The notes beneath the pieces were generated by a model. The model saw only the letters and a program-made list of their open reading frames with translations, had not been told where the DNA came from and did no database searches. DNA of 64,000 nucleotides from Flaccisagitta enflata (Eukaryota > Chaetognatha > Sagittoidea > Aphragmophora): the NCBI GenBank assembly GCA_965153355.1, contig OZ231127.1:78554001-78618000 (forward strand), in the 5' to 3' direction. How positions within the stretch are numbered: position 1 is the first letter of the stretch; each line of letters starts with the position of its first letter. Positions 13,228 through 25,409 of this stretch are shown here, one piece after another. The translations under genes were made by a program, and so were the position numbers.

Positions 13228-14668
13228 AAGAAGGATTTGATAATAGAAGGTTAATTGAATTCAAAACAAAAAAGTTTTCCTCCGCTCATTTCTTAAAAGG
13301 AGAAGGAAAAACAAGGCAAGTTTTCAATTTTAATCAATTTTTTCTCGTTTTCTTCATTTTTCGATGATGAGAATTGAGAGAGAGAACTTTTAGGCTTCTT
13401 CCTTATTTAAAAAGTCGGCTTGTTGTTGTCGGCAACCTTTCTCTGTTCTCTTACTCACGCTGGGTTTCCCTCTCCTCGTCCTTTACTAATTCAACTCCTT
13501 TTTCTCTTCTAAATATCACCAACTTCATACTTTCCATATCCTCCACACCCCCAAGTACCCCTATACTCCCAAATCATTCCCCCCTCCCCCTTTCTCATTT
13601 CATTCTCAGTATACCGCTCAGAGACTCAGATGGTTTTCCTTTTTCCGTTGGATCACATCCAAAGGCAAACCAAATCCAGCCCACTCGCCTTCCTAACTCT
13701 CTCTCATTGACTCTCTAGTCCAGCCACACTACAGGTTGAGCTATTACCCCAAACCACCCACGGTAAATACCCGCTACTTCCACAATGTATTTCCACCCAC
13801 CCCATCAATATCCAGTTCCTCCTACCATTCCTTTCCTCTCCCCTACCACCCCTTACTCTCTTTTTCCTTTCTATCATCGTTGATTCAAACAATCAGGAGG
13901 GGGTGAGGGCCATTCTTCCCCCTTTCTTTTTTTTTCACCATTCCTTTTTCCCCCTTCCCCTTCTTCTACCTCTCTCTTTTCCTATCTTTATTGGTTCAGA
14001 CAATTGAAAAGAAAAAGGGGGGGGGGGAAGAAGAGCTTTCTACATTTTTCATTTCTTCTTTTTCCGATTTTTTTTTATATTTTTATTTCTCTTTCTCTTT
14101 TTTTCTTAATGAGGCTTCGATTTCTCTTTCCTTTTTCCAGCCCCCTTTGTCCGTTGAAAAAACAATAACAAAAGTTTTAGTCAGTTTTCTTTATTCTTCT
14201 TTTCGTTCTTTCTTTCTTTCATTTTTTTTCTAATTCTTTCTTTTTCTTTCTCTTTTCCTTTCTGCACAAAGCGTGAGAAGATGGTCTGATGGACGAGATC
14301 CCCCTCAAACTCTTGTCTAGTCAATGACTTATCGACTAACATTATTTTTACGGATGCAGAAAAAGATGTTTTTAAAAAAAAATTTTCTTCGTTGATTTTT
14401 TCTTGTTTGTTCATTGCTGCCTTTGCAATAGAAACGGTCTATAAACAATGATAGAAAGCTAAGTGATGAAACTTATGTTCTTTACAGAACAAAAAAAGTA
14501 TCTAAATAGATTACAAAACCTTCCAGTGATGTTAATCCCAATTAGTCGAGAAGAAAAACAAAAAAGAAAAAGATTATTAGTCTCAGAAGATAATATTTTG
14601 CAACCGAAGAAAGACACGTGAGGACTGCCTTGAAATAATAAATGCAAGGGGTAAGCGAACTTTACCCT

Positions 14669-14670
<2 letters not shown>

Positions 14671-14741
<71 letters not shown>
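14671..14741. repeat. (GA)n microsatellite
   Basis: About 70 bp, near-perfect. Confidence 0.95.
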
Positions 14742-14745
<4 letters not shown>

Positions 14746-15157
14746 GAGAGAAGCTATTGCCACAGGATCCCTGGGGTGCATGATAGAGCCGTGGAAGTAT
14801 GTGGAAGCCCCCGAAATGCTTAAATTGAACGTACAAGAGATTAAACTAAATAAAGTAGTGATATAAAGAAATAGTGGAAAAGCAGGAAAGAATTGAGGCA
14901 GGGAGAGAGAGAAAAAAATACACGTCGAAAAAATACTTTTTTCCTTTCTTGGATCGGTTAGCCAGCTATGCAGAGAAAAAGAATAATAAAAAAATAAAGG
15001 AAAATAAAAAGATAAGGTTTTTCTTTTCATTCTTTTTTTTTATGTCTATGTTTGTATGACAGCTTTTGTTTGCAGTGTTGCCGATGAAAACCCTGAATCA
15101 TAAAGATAAGAATCTTTTTTTCGTTGTTGTTGTTGCCTTTTCATTGAATGGCTCTCT

Positions 15158-15160
<3 letters not shown>

Positions 15161-15201
<41 letters not shown>

Positions 15202-15230
15202 CAGACAGACAGACAGAGACAAACAGTCAG
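15161..15230. repeat. (GA)n then (GACA)n
   Basis: Short compound tract. Confidence 0.9.
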
Positions 15231-15764
15231 ACAGAAACCTATAGAGAGAAAACGACAGACCAGACAAACAAGCAGAGGCACAAAGCGAGCGGGGAGGACA
15301 GACACTGTTGGCACAGTGGCAAATAAAAGCTGATAATAACGGGATTGCAAACACAGATAAAAAAACAAAGTTTGTATCTGAGGCATAATATCTACATCAT
15401 TACTTTTTCAATATTCTTTACTTGAAACATTCAAAATGTAGAAGTGAGTAAAAGCACAAATTCTTTACAATCTATGACTAATTTCATCTTCAATCCTTGG
15501 CAAAAAAGGCGCGAAAGCTCAAACCACAAAAAAGCCTCACCTATCTTTATTTATCCTTTTTTTTATCATTCATCCCAGCATGATATGCAAGAAAAAAGAA
15601 TGACTAAGTCTTCTTCCTACTTTATCCCATTTTATCATTTTTACAAGCTTCGTGCCCGGGTAACCACCCACCTCGAAAAAACATCATCTTATGTCCACTT
15701 AGCAGTTGCGGGCGATGATAGCAATGTAAAGAGGAGTGAACTAGAGGAAAAGAAAGAAGAAGCA

Positions 15765-15772
<8 letters not shown>

Positions 15773-15827
<55 letters not shown>

Positions 15828-15828
15828 T
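15773..15828. repeat. (GA)n microsatellite
   Basis: Interrupted by AAAG. Confidence 0.9.
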
Positions 15829-16362
15829 TGTCTCTCAGCCTCAGACACGCGTCTTCAACGATTGAACACAGCAGGAGTCCCCTTTCTCTTTCCCTTTTTA
15901 TTACATCAGACATTTCGTGTCTTCGTTTTATTTATTTTTTTACTTTGAATTTTCTGTTCTTTCCTTCCAAAAAAATGATAAACTCTTTTCTCTTCAACAC
16001 CCCCGTCTTAAAACCCCCCTTCTAACCATCACTTCAACCTGGAGATTTGTTCGGGGGTTTATTTTCCTATTTCTAATGCATCCAGTTTTTCAGGTCCGTT
16101 TCTTCCGTGAAAAAATAGGAAGATCAAGAAGAAGAAGAAGAAAAAGGAGAAGAAGAAGAAGAGGTAGAAGTAGAAGAATTATGATAAGATGAACAAGGCG
16201 TACCTATTTTTTGCCTTTTTTCCAAAGCCTCTTTGGATCTCGCCCTCAAACGATGTTTTCTTGATTTTTTGATCATACTTTTATTTCATTCAAGATAAAA
16301 AATCTCAGCACCACAAACGAGCAAAACAGAAAAAAATTGATATTGATGAGTGAAAAGTGACG

Positions 16363-16422
16363 AGTCAGAGAGAGCGAGAGCGTGAGCGAGAGCGAGAGCG
16401 AGAGCGAGAGAGAGAGAGAGAG
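16363..16422. repeat. (GAGAGC)n-type repeat
   Basis: About eight GAGCGA units, then GA. Confidence 0.85.
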
Positions 16423-16786
16423 GACTGAAGCCTACTCGGATATCAACAAATCTATGTTACAAACAACTTATATGTTTTGAATATAGAAAAAAAACTCTTT
16501 GGTCAAAAGGCGGCAATACGTACAGGAAGCGGACAGCACAAGAGAAAAAAAAGATTGTATGAACAAAAATGAAAACAACAAACAAAAAAATGTTCAAAAA
16601 GCGCAAGGCAAGCGCGTGATGAAAAAGAAAAAGGAACAAACATCATAACATCCGATATTAATAAAAAAGAAAGAAGGCAGCAGTTTCATTTGTTGATGGT
16701 TATATTTTATAAAGGTTGAAAGTGAAAAGAAATTCTATTGCTTACGGTTACGCGTCCATGACGGTCTTATGACGGCAAACGTTCGC

Positions 16787-16804
16787 CTCTCTCTCTCTCT
16801 CTCT

Positions 16805-16883
<79 letters not shown>
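16787..16883. repeat. (CT)n microsatellite
   Basis: About 97 bp with one GCTCGCTC interruption. Confidence 0.95.
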
Positions 16884-16888
<5 letters not shown>

Positions 16889-17520
16889 ACGGCTCGGTCA
16901 TTTTTGCCTATTCGGCCACGTAACGCGCGCTTGTTTTGTTTATGTTCGATTTTTTACTGCATCTAACGGCCCACGAAAAAAAGAAAAGAATATAAGAGCG
17001 GAAGACTGGTGAAAGAATGAAGGAGAGAAAGAAAGAAACATTCACCAATTACGCCAACAAGGCTGAGAGCCGTAAAACTCATAAGACCTCAAAGACCATA
17101 ACCCAGACCAATGCACATCGGCTCATCAGGTCATTCAGCGCATCCAGTGAAGGATGATTGAGGTCATTACGGATGAAAAAAGGGACTAGTTATGAACCGG
17201 TAAAACCAGAGTTAAGACGCTTATCCATTGTTATGAATGAGCGCGAGCGTCTATTGGTCATAACAAATAATACAAATGACCCTGTCTGCTTAGTCGCAAC
17301 TGTAAATGCCCTACCCATCAACTGAGACGCTCGTTGCCCAATATCATGAATGCCCATAGGACATAAGTAACGGCAAAATGCTTAGTCGCCAATGCACATG
17401 TATGCTTGGTTAATTTACGTCCAAAGCAATTCGGTACCAAACCTCTTCTTTGGTCAACTAGTCATCGAGGGATGAGGGAAAAGGGCCCTCGAAATTTGAA
17501 GGATGATATTCCTTACTTAC

Positions 17521-17551
17521 GTCTTTTCTCCAAGCAGAAAAAGTCAAGAAG
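17521..17551 (-). other. Possible 31-nt cassette exon inside the CDK-inhibitor intron
   Basis: On the minus strand a pyrimidine-containing acceptor (ATCTCTCCTAACAG) is followed 31 nt later by a perfect donor (GTAAGTAAG). Spliced after exon 1 it would read A-S-stop, ending the protein before the PIP motif is complete. It may be chance, since strong site pairs occur in any 12-kb intron. Confidence 0.2.
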
Positions 17552-17700
17552 CTGTTAGGAGAGATTGCCCCAAGTAGGCCTTGAAAAATCAAGAACCCAA
17601 GGAAGGAAGGGAGAATAATCATGAGAGAGAAGGAGAGAGAGGCTTTTCCAGGGATAAGTTTTTTTTTTCTTAGCGGTTTCTCCTTGTTCAAATGGCGTCT

Positions 17701-17705
<5 letters not shown>

Positions 17706-17784
<79 letters not shown>
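17706..17784. repeat. (CT)n microsatellite
   Basis: Near-perfect. Confidence 0.95.
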
Positions 17785-17786
<2 letters not shown>

Positions 17787-18114
17787 TTCCTAGGCTATGT
17801 TCTCCGTCTGTGTGTTTCCCCCAGTGAAGACACTTGAGCCGACGCCTCCTTCTCTAGACGCGAGAAAGGGTTTATGCTCTTCAAATGGTTCCTACCCTAC
17901 TAAAATCAAGGGTATAGGGGCGTACTAATAAGAGCTAGTCTATCAGTTTGTTAGTCCACCGTTTATTCTCTATTAATTCTTTCCCGCGGATCTCTTGTTT
18001 AATCTTTTTTTCGTTTTAATTTTTGGTTTTGGCCTTTATTTTTGTGAATAGAATTTTTTTTTCTGTTCTAATCTAAGTCTATGGCTGTCTGTCTGTGTGT
18101 CTCAGTATGTCTTC

Positions 18115-18118
<4 letters not shown>

Positions 18119-18209
<91 letters not shown>
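18119..18209. repeat. (CT)n microsatellite
   Basis: Near-perfect. An inverted (GA)n partner lies at 18538-18591. Confidence 0.95.
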
Positions 18210-18211
<2 letters not shown>

Positions 18212-18536
18212 ACTGAAATTCGACGTACTCCTCTTACCGATTTTCGTTGCTCCATGCTGTGAGATAAAATACTAACAATGAAATTGTAGAACCGCTCTTC
18301 AAACTTCACGCTGCCTGCTGTTGCATGTTCTCTTTCTTTCTGATGATCTCTGTCTCTGTCTCTGTCAGTCTCTTTTTTACTGTCTATGTCTCTGTCTCTC
18401 TCGCCTTCTCTCTCTCCTCTCTGCATGAAGTTCCACTTCTGTTTCACTTCCGTGGTCAAAGCAGTTGAGAACCAAACCGGAATCTGAATAGAGACGTGCT
18501 TTTGAGTGGAGAGAAAACTCACGCCTGACTGAACGT

Positions 18537-18537
<1 letters not shown>

Positions 18538-18591
<54 letters not shown>
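18538..18591. repeat. (GA)n microsatellite
   Basis: One AAAG interruption. Confidence 0.95.
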
Positions 18592-18594
<3 letters not shown>

Positions 18595-19208
18595 ACCAAC
18601 AGACGGGCAGACAGACACATTGATGAGTTATACGCAGAGGCAATGAGAATCAGCTAACGTCTTAGATGGTAGTGTTACATGAAAAGAACTGGAGAGAAAA
18701 GGGAAACTTCATCACCACTATCAGGCTAATACTAGATTTTCGTACTTATTTATCAGCAAACAACTAGTTCGTTTCCTTTTATCTCTTTTGTCAAACAGAA
18801 AAAGATTTTTTTCACAATCATCCATCAGCTTACAGCAGTCATTTCAGTAAAGTGAGGCGTTAGCCTGACAACAAAAAAACAGGACACCAAAAAAATAAAA
18901 GGGAGAAAAAAGGGAGCACAATTGGAGACTGAAGTCAAACTTTGTGATGGCATTCAAAGGAATTCCCGACAACCGCAACAACAACTGGGACAAACAGCAG
19001 CCACAACAATGGAAAAGAAGGAAAGAAAAGGAAGCAAAAGAGAGAGAGAGAGAGGAAGAAAATTGGGACAAACCTTTTGATAAAATCAGATGGAAGTTTG
19101 AGAGAGAGAGAGACAACCGGCAAGACAGAGAGAACACAAACCTCATTGGATAGCTTTGTGTCAAAAAAAGGCGGGATAATAGTAGCGTGGAATGGGCAAA
19201 TGTGATAG

Positions 19209-19209
<1 letters not shown>

Positions 19210-19303
<94 letters not shown>
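19210..19303. repeat. (GA)n microsatellite
   Basis: Near-perfect. Confidence 0.95.
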
Positions 19304-19306
<3 letters not shown>

Positions 19307-19544
19307 AGGTGAAGCGCTTTTGGTCAATGGTCTTGAACAAATAAACTGGTTGATGAAGGGGTGAACTGGAGAGGTTACTCAACAGAAGCTAGAAGGCGGC
19401 CTGTTCAACGATCAACCGGTCTTACAATGTCCTGAAAAGTGAAGGCAAACAAAAAGAGTGATTCTTATCGGAGAGAATATCGTGATCAAAAGCGCAAAAA
19501 AAACTGAGTAAATGAGGATGAGTAATGATTTTGTGGTTTAGTGT

Positions 19545-19783
19545 TCTATTTTTTTTTTTTTTTTTTTTTTAATTATGCTGAGTTTCCTTATCATTCCTTG
19601 TCTCAGTTTCTCTCCTTAGTGAACTCCCGAAATTTCTTCATCTTATCCTTTCACATACACCAAATTTTTCTTTTTTTTCTTTCGTTCTGTCTCTTCTTCT
19701 TCTTCTTCTTCTTCTTCTTCTTCTTCTTCTTCTTCTTCTTCTTCTTCTTCTTCTTCTTCTTCTTCTTCTTCTTCTTCTTCCTC
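19545..19783. repeat. Poly(T) and (TTC)n microsatellite
   Basis: T-run at about 19550-19570 and TTC at 19692-19782. Confidence 0.95.
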
Positions 19784-20499
19784 CTCTCCTCATTTCCAAC
19801 ATCATTAAAGGTTCACGGTTATGTTGAGTACCACAAAGGCGTAAATATGTCATCGGTCCCACGTGGCAAGTGTCTATTTTCTCGCCATTTTAACACTTTT
19901 GTTACCCGTGAAAAACACGAATGAACATTATTATCACTGTCCATTCATTTTTGAGCTTTCTTCATAGTTATTAAATATTTTTCTGTGTCGTCTCGATGGC
20001 TTTAACAATTTCTTTTTTATTCTTTCTAAAATCTGTAAATTTGGCTTGTTGTGACCGACTCAGGAACCTTCAATTTACGACTTTGACCTCGCGGTCTGTC
20101 CATCTCATGGCATCAAGTCACATTTTGCAATTTCAATTCCTTTTCTCATTTTCTGATCAATGTGCCAATACTTTATATCAAAGTTTCTGTTCTGTACTTT
20201 TTGTTAATAATGTCAAAATCTTCACTTAATGTTTAAATCACCCTTTCTCTTTTCTTCTTGAACTTGTTATCCCTCAAGAAAGTTCTCCACGATTCTTTTT
20301 TCCTCTTCACTTTCAACATTCTTTTTTCTTTTTTCTTTTTTCTTTCAAAGGAAAACAAATCTTGAATTGGAAGATAAGTTTTAAGGCTCTGCCACGCGCC
20401 ACCTCAGACTTGGTTTAAATTATCTTTACTCTTCCTCTTTGTCTGTCTCTTTCTGTATGTCTGTCTATCTTTCCCTGTCTCTCTCTGTCTGTTTTTCTC

Positions 20500-20559
20500 T
20501 CTTTCTCTCTTTCTCTCTTTCTCTCTTTCTCTCTTTCTCTCTTTCTCTCTTTCTCTCTT

Positions 20560-20590
<31 letters not shown>

Positions 20591-20591
20591 G
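20500..20591. repeat. (CTCTTT)n and (CT)n
   Basis: CTCTCTTT units pass into pure CT. Confidence 0.95.
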
Positions 20592-21096
20592 AAAGAGATT
20601 GTTTACTTTTGTCTGTAATGATTGTCTCTTGGCCTCTTGAGACGATCAATGATCATGAAAGTTTTGTGTAACATTAAATCACTTTTCCTTTTTTTTTCTT
20701 TCCTTTTCTCATTTGATTTAACCAAAGAAATGTCTAGTAAAACTTAGACGTTATACTCTTGTAAATAAACAGAATGAATAACAAATATCCAAAAGAAATA
20801 GAAAAAAATCTATTCTGAAAACTCATCGGTTTCATATATCTTTGCTCAAAGGATGTACTTATTAGTATGCGCATAAACTATACATTCATAGTCATTTGCA
20901 TAATCTTGTCTTATCTCCATGGATTAAAATGATTTAAAAAATCTATCGGGATTAAGCTTCTTCATCATGTAAAAAGATTTTTTTTTATCCTTGGCAAACC
21001 CACAGAAATATCTTTGACAGTATGGCGTTAAGTCTGGGCAGGCCATGGCAGGTTAATCTCTCTCGTTCTTACTCTTTCTCTCTCCCTCTCTCTTAC

Positions 21097-21259
21097 TTTT
21101 TAGTTGCGGACACGCAACTCTATAAGAGGCTTTGTCTGTCCGTTGGTCCGTTGGTCCGTCCGTCCGTCCGTCCGCCAGCATGAGTCGAAAAGTGGGAAAA
21201 CGCGCATATCCGCCCGTGCCCACCTGTCCGCAACTGATGGCCGTGTATCCGGCCTTGTT
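21097..21259 (-). mobile_element. Helentron/HINE-like element, TTGCG-hairpin subtype, complete
   Basis: Near-identical in layout to 743-905: hairpin AGTTGCG-GACA-CGCAACT, (CCGT)n tract, AAGTGGGAAAACGCGCATAT, CCCACCTGTCCGCAACTG, end GTATCCGGCCTTGTT. Confidence 0.85.
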
Positions 21260-21400
21260 TCTGTCACTTTCCCTTTCTTCTTTTTATTTTCTCTTTTTTT
21301 ATTGATTTTCTCTCTTTCTCTTCTTTCTTTTTCTCTTTCTCTTTTTCAGTCTGTTTTTTCCCTTCTCTTTCTTTCTCTTTTTGTCTTTCTTCTTTTCTCT

Positions 21401-21514
21401 TTTTAGGTGCGACAAAGCACCTCTATAATTAGCTGTGTCCGTCTGTCGGGTAATGCATTCGTTCGACGATCCACACGTCGCACCTTATTGGCCTACTTCA
21501 GTACTTGGCCTTGT
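21401..21514 (-). mobile_element. Helentron/HINE-like element, GGTGC-hairpin subtype
   Basis: Hairpin AGGTGC-GACAAA-GCACCT, CTATAATTAGCTGTGTCC, GTCTGTCGGG, CATTCGTTCGACGATCC, CGTCGCACCTTATTGGCC, end TTGGCCTTGTT. It sits 140 bp from another subtype in the same orientation. Confidence 0.8.
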
Positions 21515-21613
21515 TTTCCTCTATTCTTTGCTCAATTTAGGACCGCGAGTTTTGTAAAGTGCGGAGGTGGAAAAAGCGCCAATTGTAAGAATGGCATCGA
21601 AAATACCGCTTAA

Positions 21614-21616
<3 letters not shown>

Positions 21617-21672
<56 letters not shown>

Positions 21673-21784
21673 TTTCTCCCCAGGGCAAGACTTGGCAAGT
21701 TCAACAGGCCCAGTGCCAGGACGATCATTGTCGCATTTTGCCCCGGCAACCTTCGCTAATGAGGGAGACAAACGGTGCTCGATT

Positions 21785-21822
<38 letters not shown>
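21617..21822. repeat. (CT)n and (GA)n pair
   Basis: CT at 21617-21671 and GA at 21786-21822, in inverted polarity. Confidence 0.95.
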
Positions 21823-21824
<2 letters not shown>

Positions 21825-21993
21825 AATAAACTACTGCCCCTTCGGCATCGTAATTAGTTAAGAGAATTGGCATTTTAAAGCTTGAGTAAGTCAAGAAGGG
21901 GCAATCAAAAAGCACCATTTTTGAAGGAAAAGTGAGAGCAGGGAATATTTCATTAATCAATCGATTAGACCACTAAAAAGAGGGGAGTGACAA

Positions 21994-22070
21994 CCACAGA
22001 CAGACACACAGACAGACACACAGACACACAGACAGACACACAGACACACAGACAGACACACAGACACACA

Positions 22071-22150
<80 letters not shown>
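21994..22150. repeat. (CACAGA)n then (CA)n
   Basis: Compound tract of about 155 bp. Confidence 0.95.
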
Positions 22151-22151
<1 letters not shown>

Positions 22152-22243
22152 TAGGTAGGCCATTATGTGTGATTGTTCAATGATATTTTCAAAAAAACAT
22201 TTCTGACTTTTTCCATTTCGATCAACTAAAAATGAGTCACTTC

Positions 22244-22275
<32 letters not shown>
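22244..22275. repeat. (GA)n microsatellite
   Basis: Short, perfect. Confidence 0.9.
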
Positions 22276-22278
<3 letters not shown>

Positions 22279-22905
22279 TAGCTCTATAAAAAGCTTGTCA
22301 GAATTAAGAAAGAGTTACAGGTACACAATACAAATATCACGTTAGATCTTAACAATTAACAACAATCAATAACATATCGTGTAAAACATTCTGCCTTGAA
22401 AAACTCCAAATTCTTAAACACTAAACAAGGAGATTTAAGGATGCCGGATGGCAGTTTGAAAATGGGAGAGCATCTCTCTATTTCTAGTTGATAAACCGAC
22501 CACGACAACAACCAAGACCAAATACAAGCCACTCTACCAGACCAGGAGCATCAAATCCAGGTGTGTGTGTGTGTGTGTGTCACTCAGTTTTTATTTCCTT
22601 CGCTTTTTATTATTTTCTCAACCTTGATCACACACAAAAGCGAGAAAGAGGTAAAAAGAGGCGGAGGGACAGAAAGGTAGAGAGACAGAGACGGGGAGAC
22701 AGAGAAACAGATGCATAGACAGATCAAAAGAAAAAAAGGCCACCAATCCATGAAACGTTAAAAGTGAAAGAGATTCGATTCAAGTGTCCATCTGTTTTTG
22801 TCGAGATTCAATTTAAAGTTTTAAGCATAAGAGAAAATGTCAATATTCTTGAAATCGTGATAAAAACATTGTCCTACAGTGGAACTTTCCTGAAACTATC
22901 TCCTT

Positions 22906-22907
22906 TG

Positions 22908-22957
<50 letters not shown>

Positions 22958-22962
22958 GTCTC

Positions 22963-23051
<89 letters not shown>

Positions 23052-23053
23052 TC
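22906..23053. repeat. (CTCTAT)n/(CT)n microsatellite
   Basis: CTATCTCT units then CT. Confidence 0.95.
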
Positions 23054-23347
23054 CCCCCTTCCCTCTTTTTTTTTTCTTTTACTCTGGGGCTGTTTGTTTT
23101 GGTTTTGAAACTTGGAATGAACGACTCGAGGGATAAAAGTTGTTTCATGTTCTGTGGCTCTAAACCGACACCTGTTACCCAACACAGCCTTTGGTTCAAA
23201 ACAGATTTTATGGAAAAGAGAGAGAGAGGGGGGGGGGAAACAGATGTGGCATATCGAGACGGGGTAAGTGCGATATCAAAGATATGCAGGGTGGGAGAGG
23301 TAATCCGAATGTATCTGCGTGTATGCATATTCTTTCTGTCTTAATCT

Positions 23348-23349
23348 GT

Positions 23350-23432
<83 letters not shown>

Positions 23433-23466
23433 CTGTGTGTGTGTGTGTGTGTGTGACTGTGTGTGC
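23348..23466. repeat. (GT)n microsatellite
   Basis: About 118 bp with two GACT interruptions. Z-prone. Confidence 0.95.
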
Positions 23467-23743
23467 GTCCAGCGGTATATTTCTTGGGTTTACAAACTTG
23501 AAATTGTTCTTTTTTATGCCAAAATGTTGTTTTTTTTTCATGTCTTTCTTTATTTATGTATTTTTTTGAAGACTTGTTCATTTTTTCATAGCGCAATAAA
23601 ATCCTTGAATACTAATACTTCTTTTATTCTATTTTAGATCCTTATCAAAAGACAAATTCACTTTTTTTTTTCGAGTTATTTTTGGTGCCGTAGTTCGTAT
23701 ATTAAAATGAGAAAGATTTGAAGTTGGCGTGTGCCGCAAAGGA

Positions 23744-23747
<4 letters not shown>

Positions 23748-23808
<61 letters not shown>

Positions 23809-23846
23809 AAAGAGAAAGAGAAAGAGAGAGAGAAAGAGAGAGAGCA
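23748..23846. repeat. (GA)n then (GAAA/GAGA)n
   Basis: Near-perfect GA for about 58 bp, then AGAGAAAG units. Confidence 0.95.
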
Positions 23847-24505
23847 AACTGACTGAGCAAATTCTTGTTCATTTTTTTCTCTTCATTTCTTAAGACCTCG
23901 TCAAAAAAAAAACGTTTTTAAGGTAAAACTTTTCAACCACGACCTTTCAAATGAAAGAAAAAAATCCTAATGTATCTGAAAAAAAGCCCACATGTACAAA
24001 AGTAAAGGCCTAAACCGACTTTAACAGCCCAAGTTCAAAAGAGGAAAAATAAAGTAGGAAAGTAAAGAGTGAAAGAAGCTAGAAGCTTGAAAGAGTTGGC
24101 AGCAGTAAAGTTCGCAAATCTCTGCAACCTTTACCTCCCCCATTTTATTTTCTCTCTCGTTTCTTTTAGTATAAAAACGTTTCCTTTTCATACACACAAA
24201 AAATAACTTATCCTGTTTGTTCGTCCTTGCGACTTATACCCAGATTCTAGACATGTTGAATGACAAAATTTGTAGCATGACCTTGTTTTGAGTATGGTCG
24301 GGCATTTGTGTCCATCTTGTCATGTAACCATCTTGTCTGATATCAAAATCTTGTCGTCCCTTTATCCGTCTGTAAATCTGTTTGTCTATATTTGTATGTT
24401 TGTTTATGTTTGTTTGTGTGTGTTTCTTTGTGTTTCTTTATCTGTCTCTATATCTGTCTGTCCGCATATGTAAGTTTGTCAGTGTGTATCAGTCTGTTTC
24501 TTTCC

Positions 24506-24513
24506 ACTGACCG
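24506..24513 (-). promoter_or_regulatory. 5' splice site of the CDK-inhibitor gene
   Basis: Reads ACCG|GTCAGT on the minus strand, matching five of six U1-pairing intron bases. It lies in the middle of the PIP motif, and read-through would instead add Q-W-K-E-T-D and stop. Intron retention would therefore give a protein with a broken PIP box. Confidence 0.75.
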
Positions 24514-25409
24514 GTGATTTTGGTCTGCCTAGGCTGACTAGTTGAGTTGTCGAGGCCATTGGGTGAATCTTCGATGATGGGTTCCAGCGTCACCGGAAGC
24601 TCAAAATTCGAGGAAGAGGACGATGAAGTGACTGTCGAGGATGTTGAGGATGTTGAAGAGGATGATGAAGGTGAAGATGACGACATCGACGCCGTGGAAA
24701 CTCGCGAGGAAGATGGAGATGAGGAAGAGTTGACGATGTTGTTTACGTTATTTCCGACGACGGCGGCGACTGCAGCCGGCGTTGACGAGGGAGTGGAGGC
24801 GGGATGAATGGAGCGGAGATCGTAATGACGCTGTTGTTGATGTTGTTGTTGATGCTGATGTTGTTGTTGACGCGCGTTGAGTTGCCTTTCGAGCGGCGAC
24901 TCCAAATCCGACTCGTATTCCGACGAGGAGCTGCCGGGAGTTTCCGGCTCCGTTTCCGGTTCCGTTTCGTCTTCTTCGCCTTCTGAAGACAATGAAGCTT
25001 GATGATGTTTGATGGTCAATCTCAACGCCATCGGAGCCACTAAACGAGAGGAAGAGGAAGGATGAGGAGGAGCGACGCCGCCGGATGTACGGATGACGCC
25101 GTTGGCGCTGAGAGTGGCGCCGATCGCCGCGCCGAACATGAAAGTGGCGCCGCCTGGATTCATCGTCGACGCCGAAGTCGACGAAGATTCGACGTGCCAC
25201 TCGTAGACACCCGGCAACGGCGTGTCCGTCTCAAAGTCGTAGTTGTATTTCTTCTTGTAATCCTCTTTGATGCGCGAGACTTCGCGTTGTAACACGCGAT
25301 TGGTCTCTTCGTGATCCACGGGGCCGAAGAGAGATCGGCAGACGCGGCCCGTAGGCAGCGGCCGAGATGGCACCGGACGTCGAGGATTCTCAACCATCGT
25401 TGCTGCCAT
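24512..25409 (-). CDS. CIP/KIP-family CDK inhibitor (p21/p27/Dacapo-like), exon 1
   Basis: Predicted inhibitor of cyclin-CDK complexes acting in the nucleus. Residues 24-30 read CRSLFGP and continue VDHEE, the hallmark of the kinase-inhibitory domain; R25-x-L27-F28 is the cyclin-docking RxLF. Residues 48-72 (KEDYKKKYNYDFETDTPLPG then VYEWH) match the CDK-binding segment of p27. I see no FYY-type motif after it, so the ATP-pocket tyrosine plug of p27 looks absent. The rest is low-complexity: an acidic stretch near 143-157, a Q/H tract near 180-194, and serine-rich 228-268. The start ATG has A at -3 and G at +4, and an in-frame TAA lies four codons upstream. The unspliced frame continues seven more codons to a stop, but the sequence at 24511-24506 is GTCAGT, a strong donor in phase 1 that cuts the motif QTKIT-G. 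GC-rich codon use contrasts with the AT-rich and microsatellite flanks. Family call is firm; the exact ortholog name is not. Confidence 0.9.

Noticed and set aside
17458-17691. 77-codon minus frame ending near the 31-nt candidate exon
   Set aside because: A longer exon starting at a TTTTTCAAG acceptor would end in a phase that cannot join exon 2 of the CDK inhibitor, and there is no recognisable domain.
21957-22163. Cys-Val repeat frames (also at 23191-23637 and 57318-57533)
   Set aside because: Translation of (CA)n/(GT)n, not metallothionein-like proteins.
23581-23603. Alternative final exon for the CDK inhibitor (AG|GATTTTATTGC giving G-F-Y)
   Set aside because: It would complete a PIP box, but there is no pyrimidine tract before the AG and the exon is only nine codons. 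The exon at 12338 has a far better acceptor, a TD motif and a basic +4 residue.
24547-24807. Acidic 86-codon plus frame (EEDDEVTVEDVEDVEEDD)
   Set aside because: Antisense shadow of the Ser-rich segment of the CDK-inhibitor exon.
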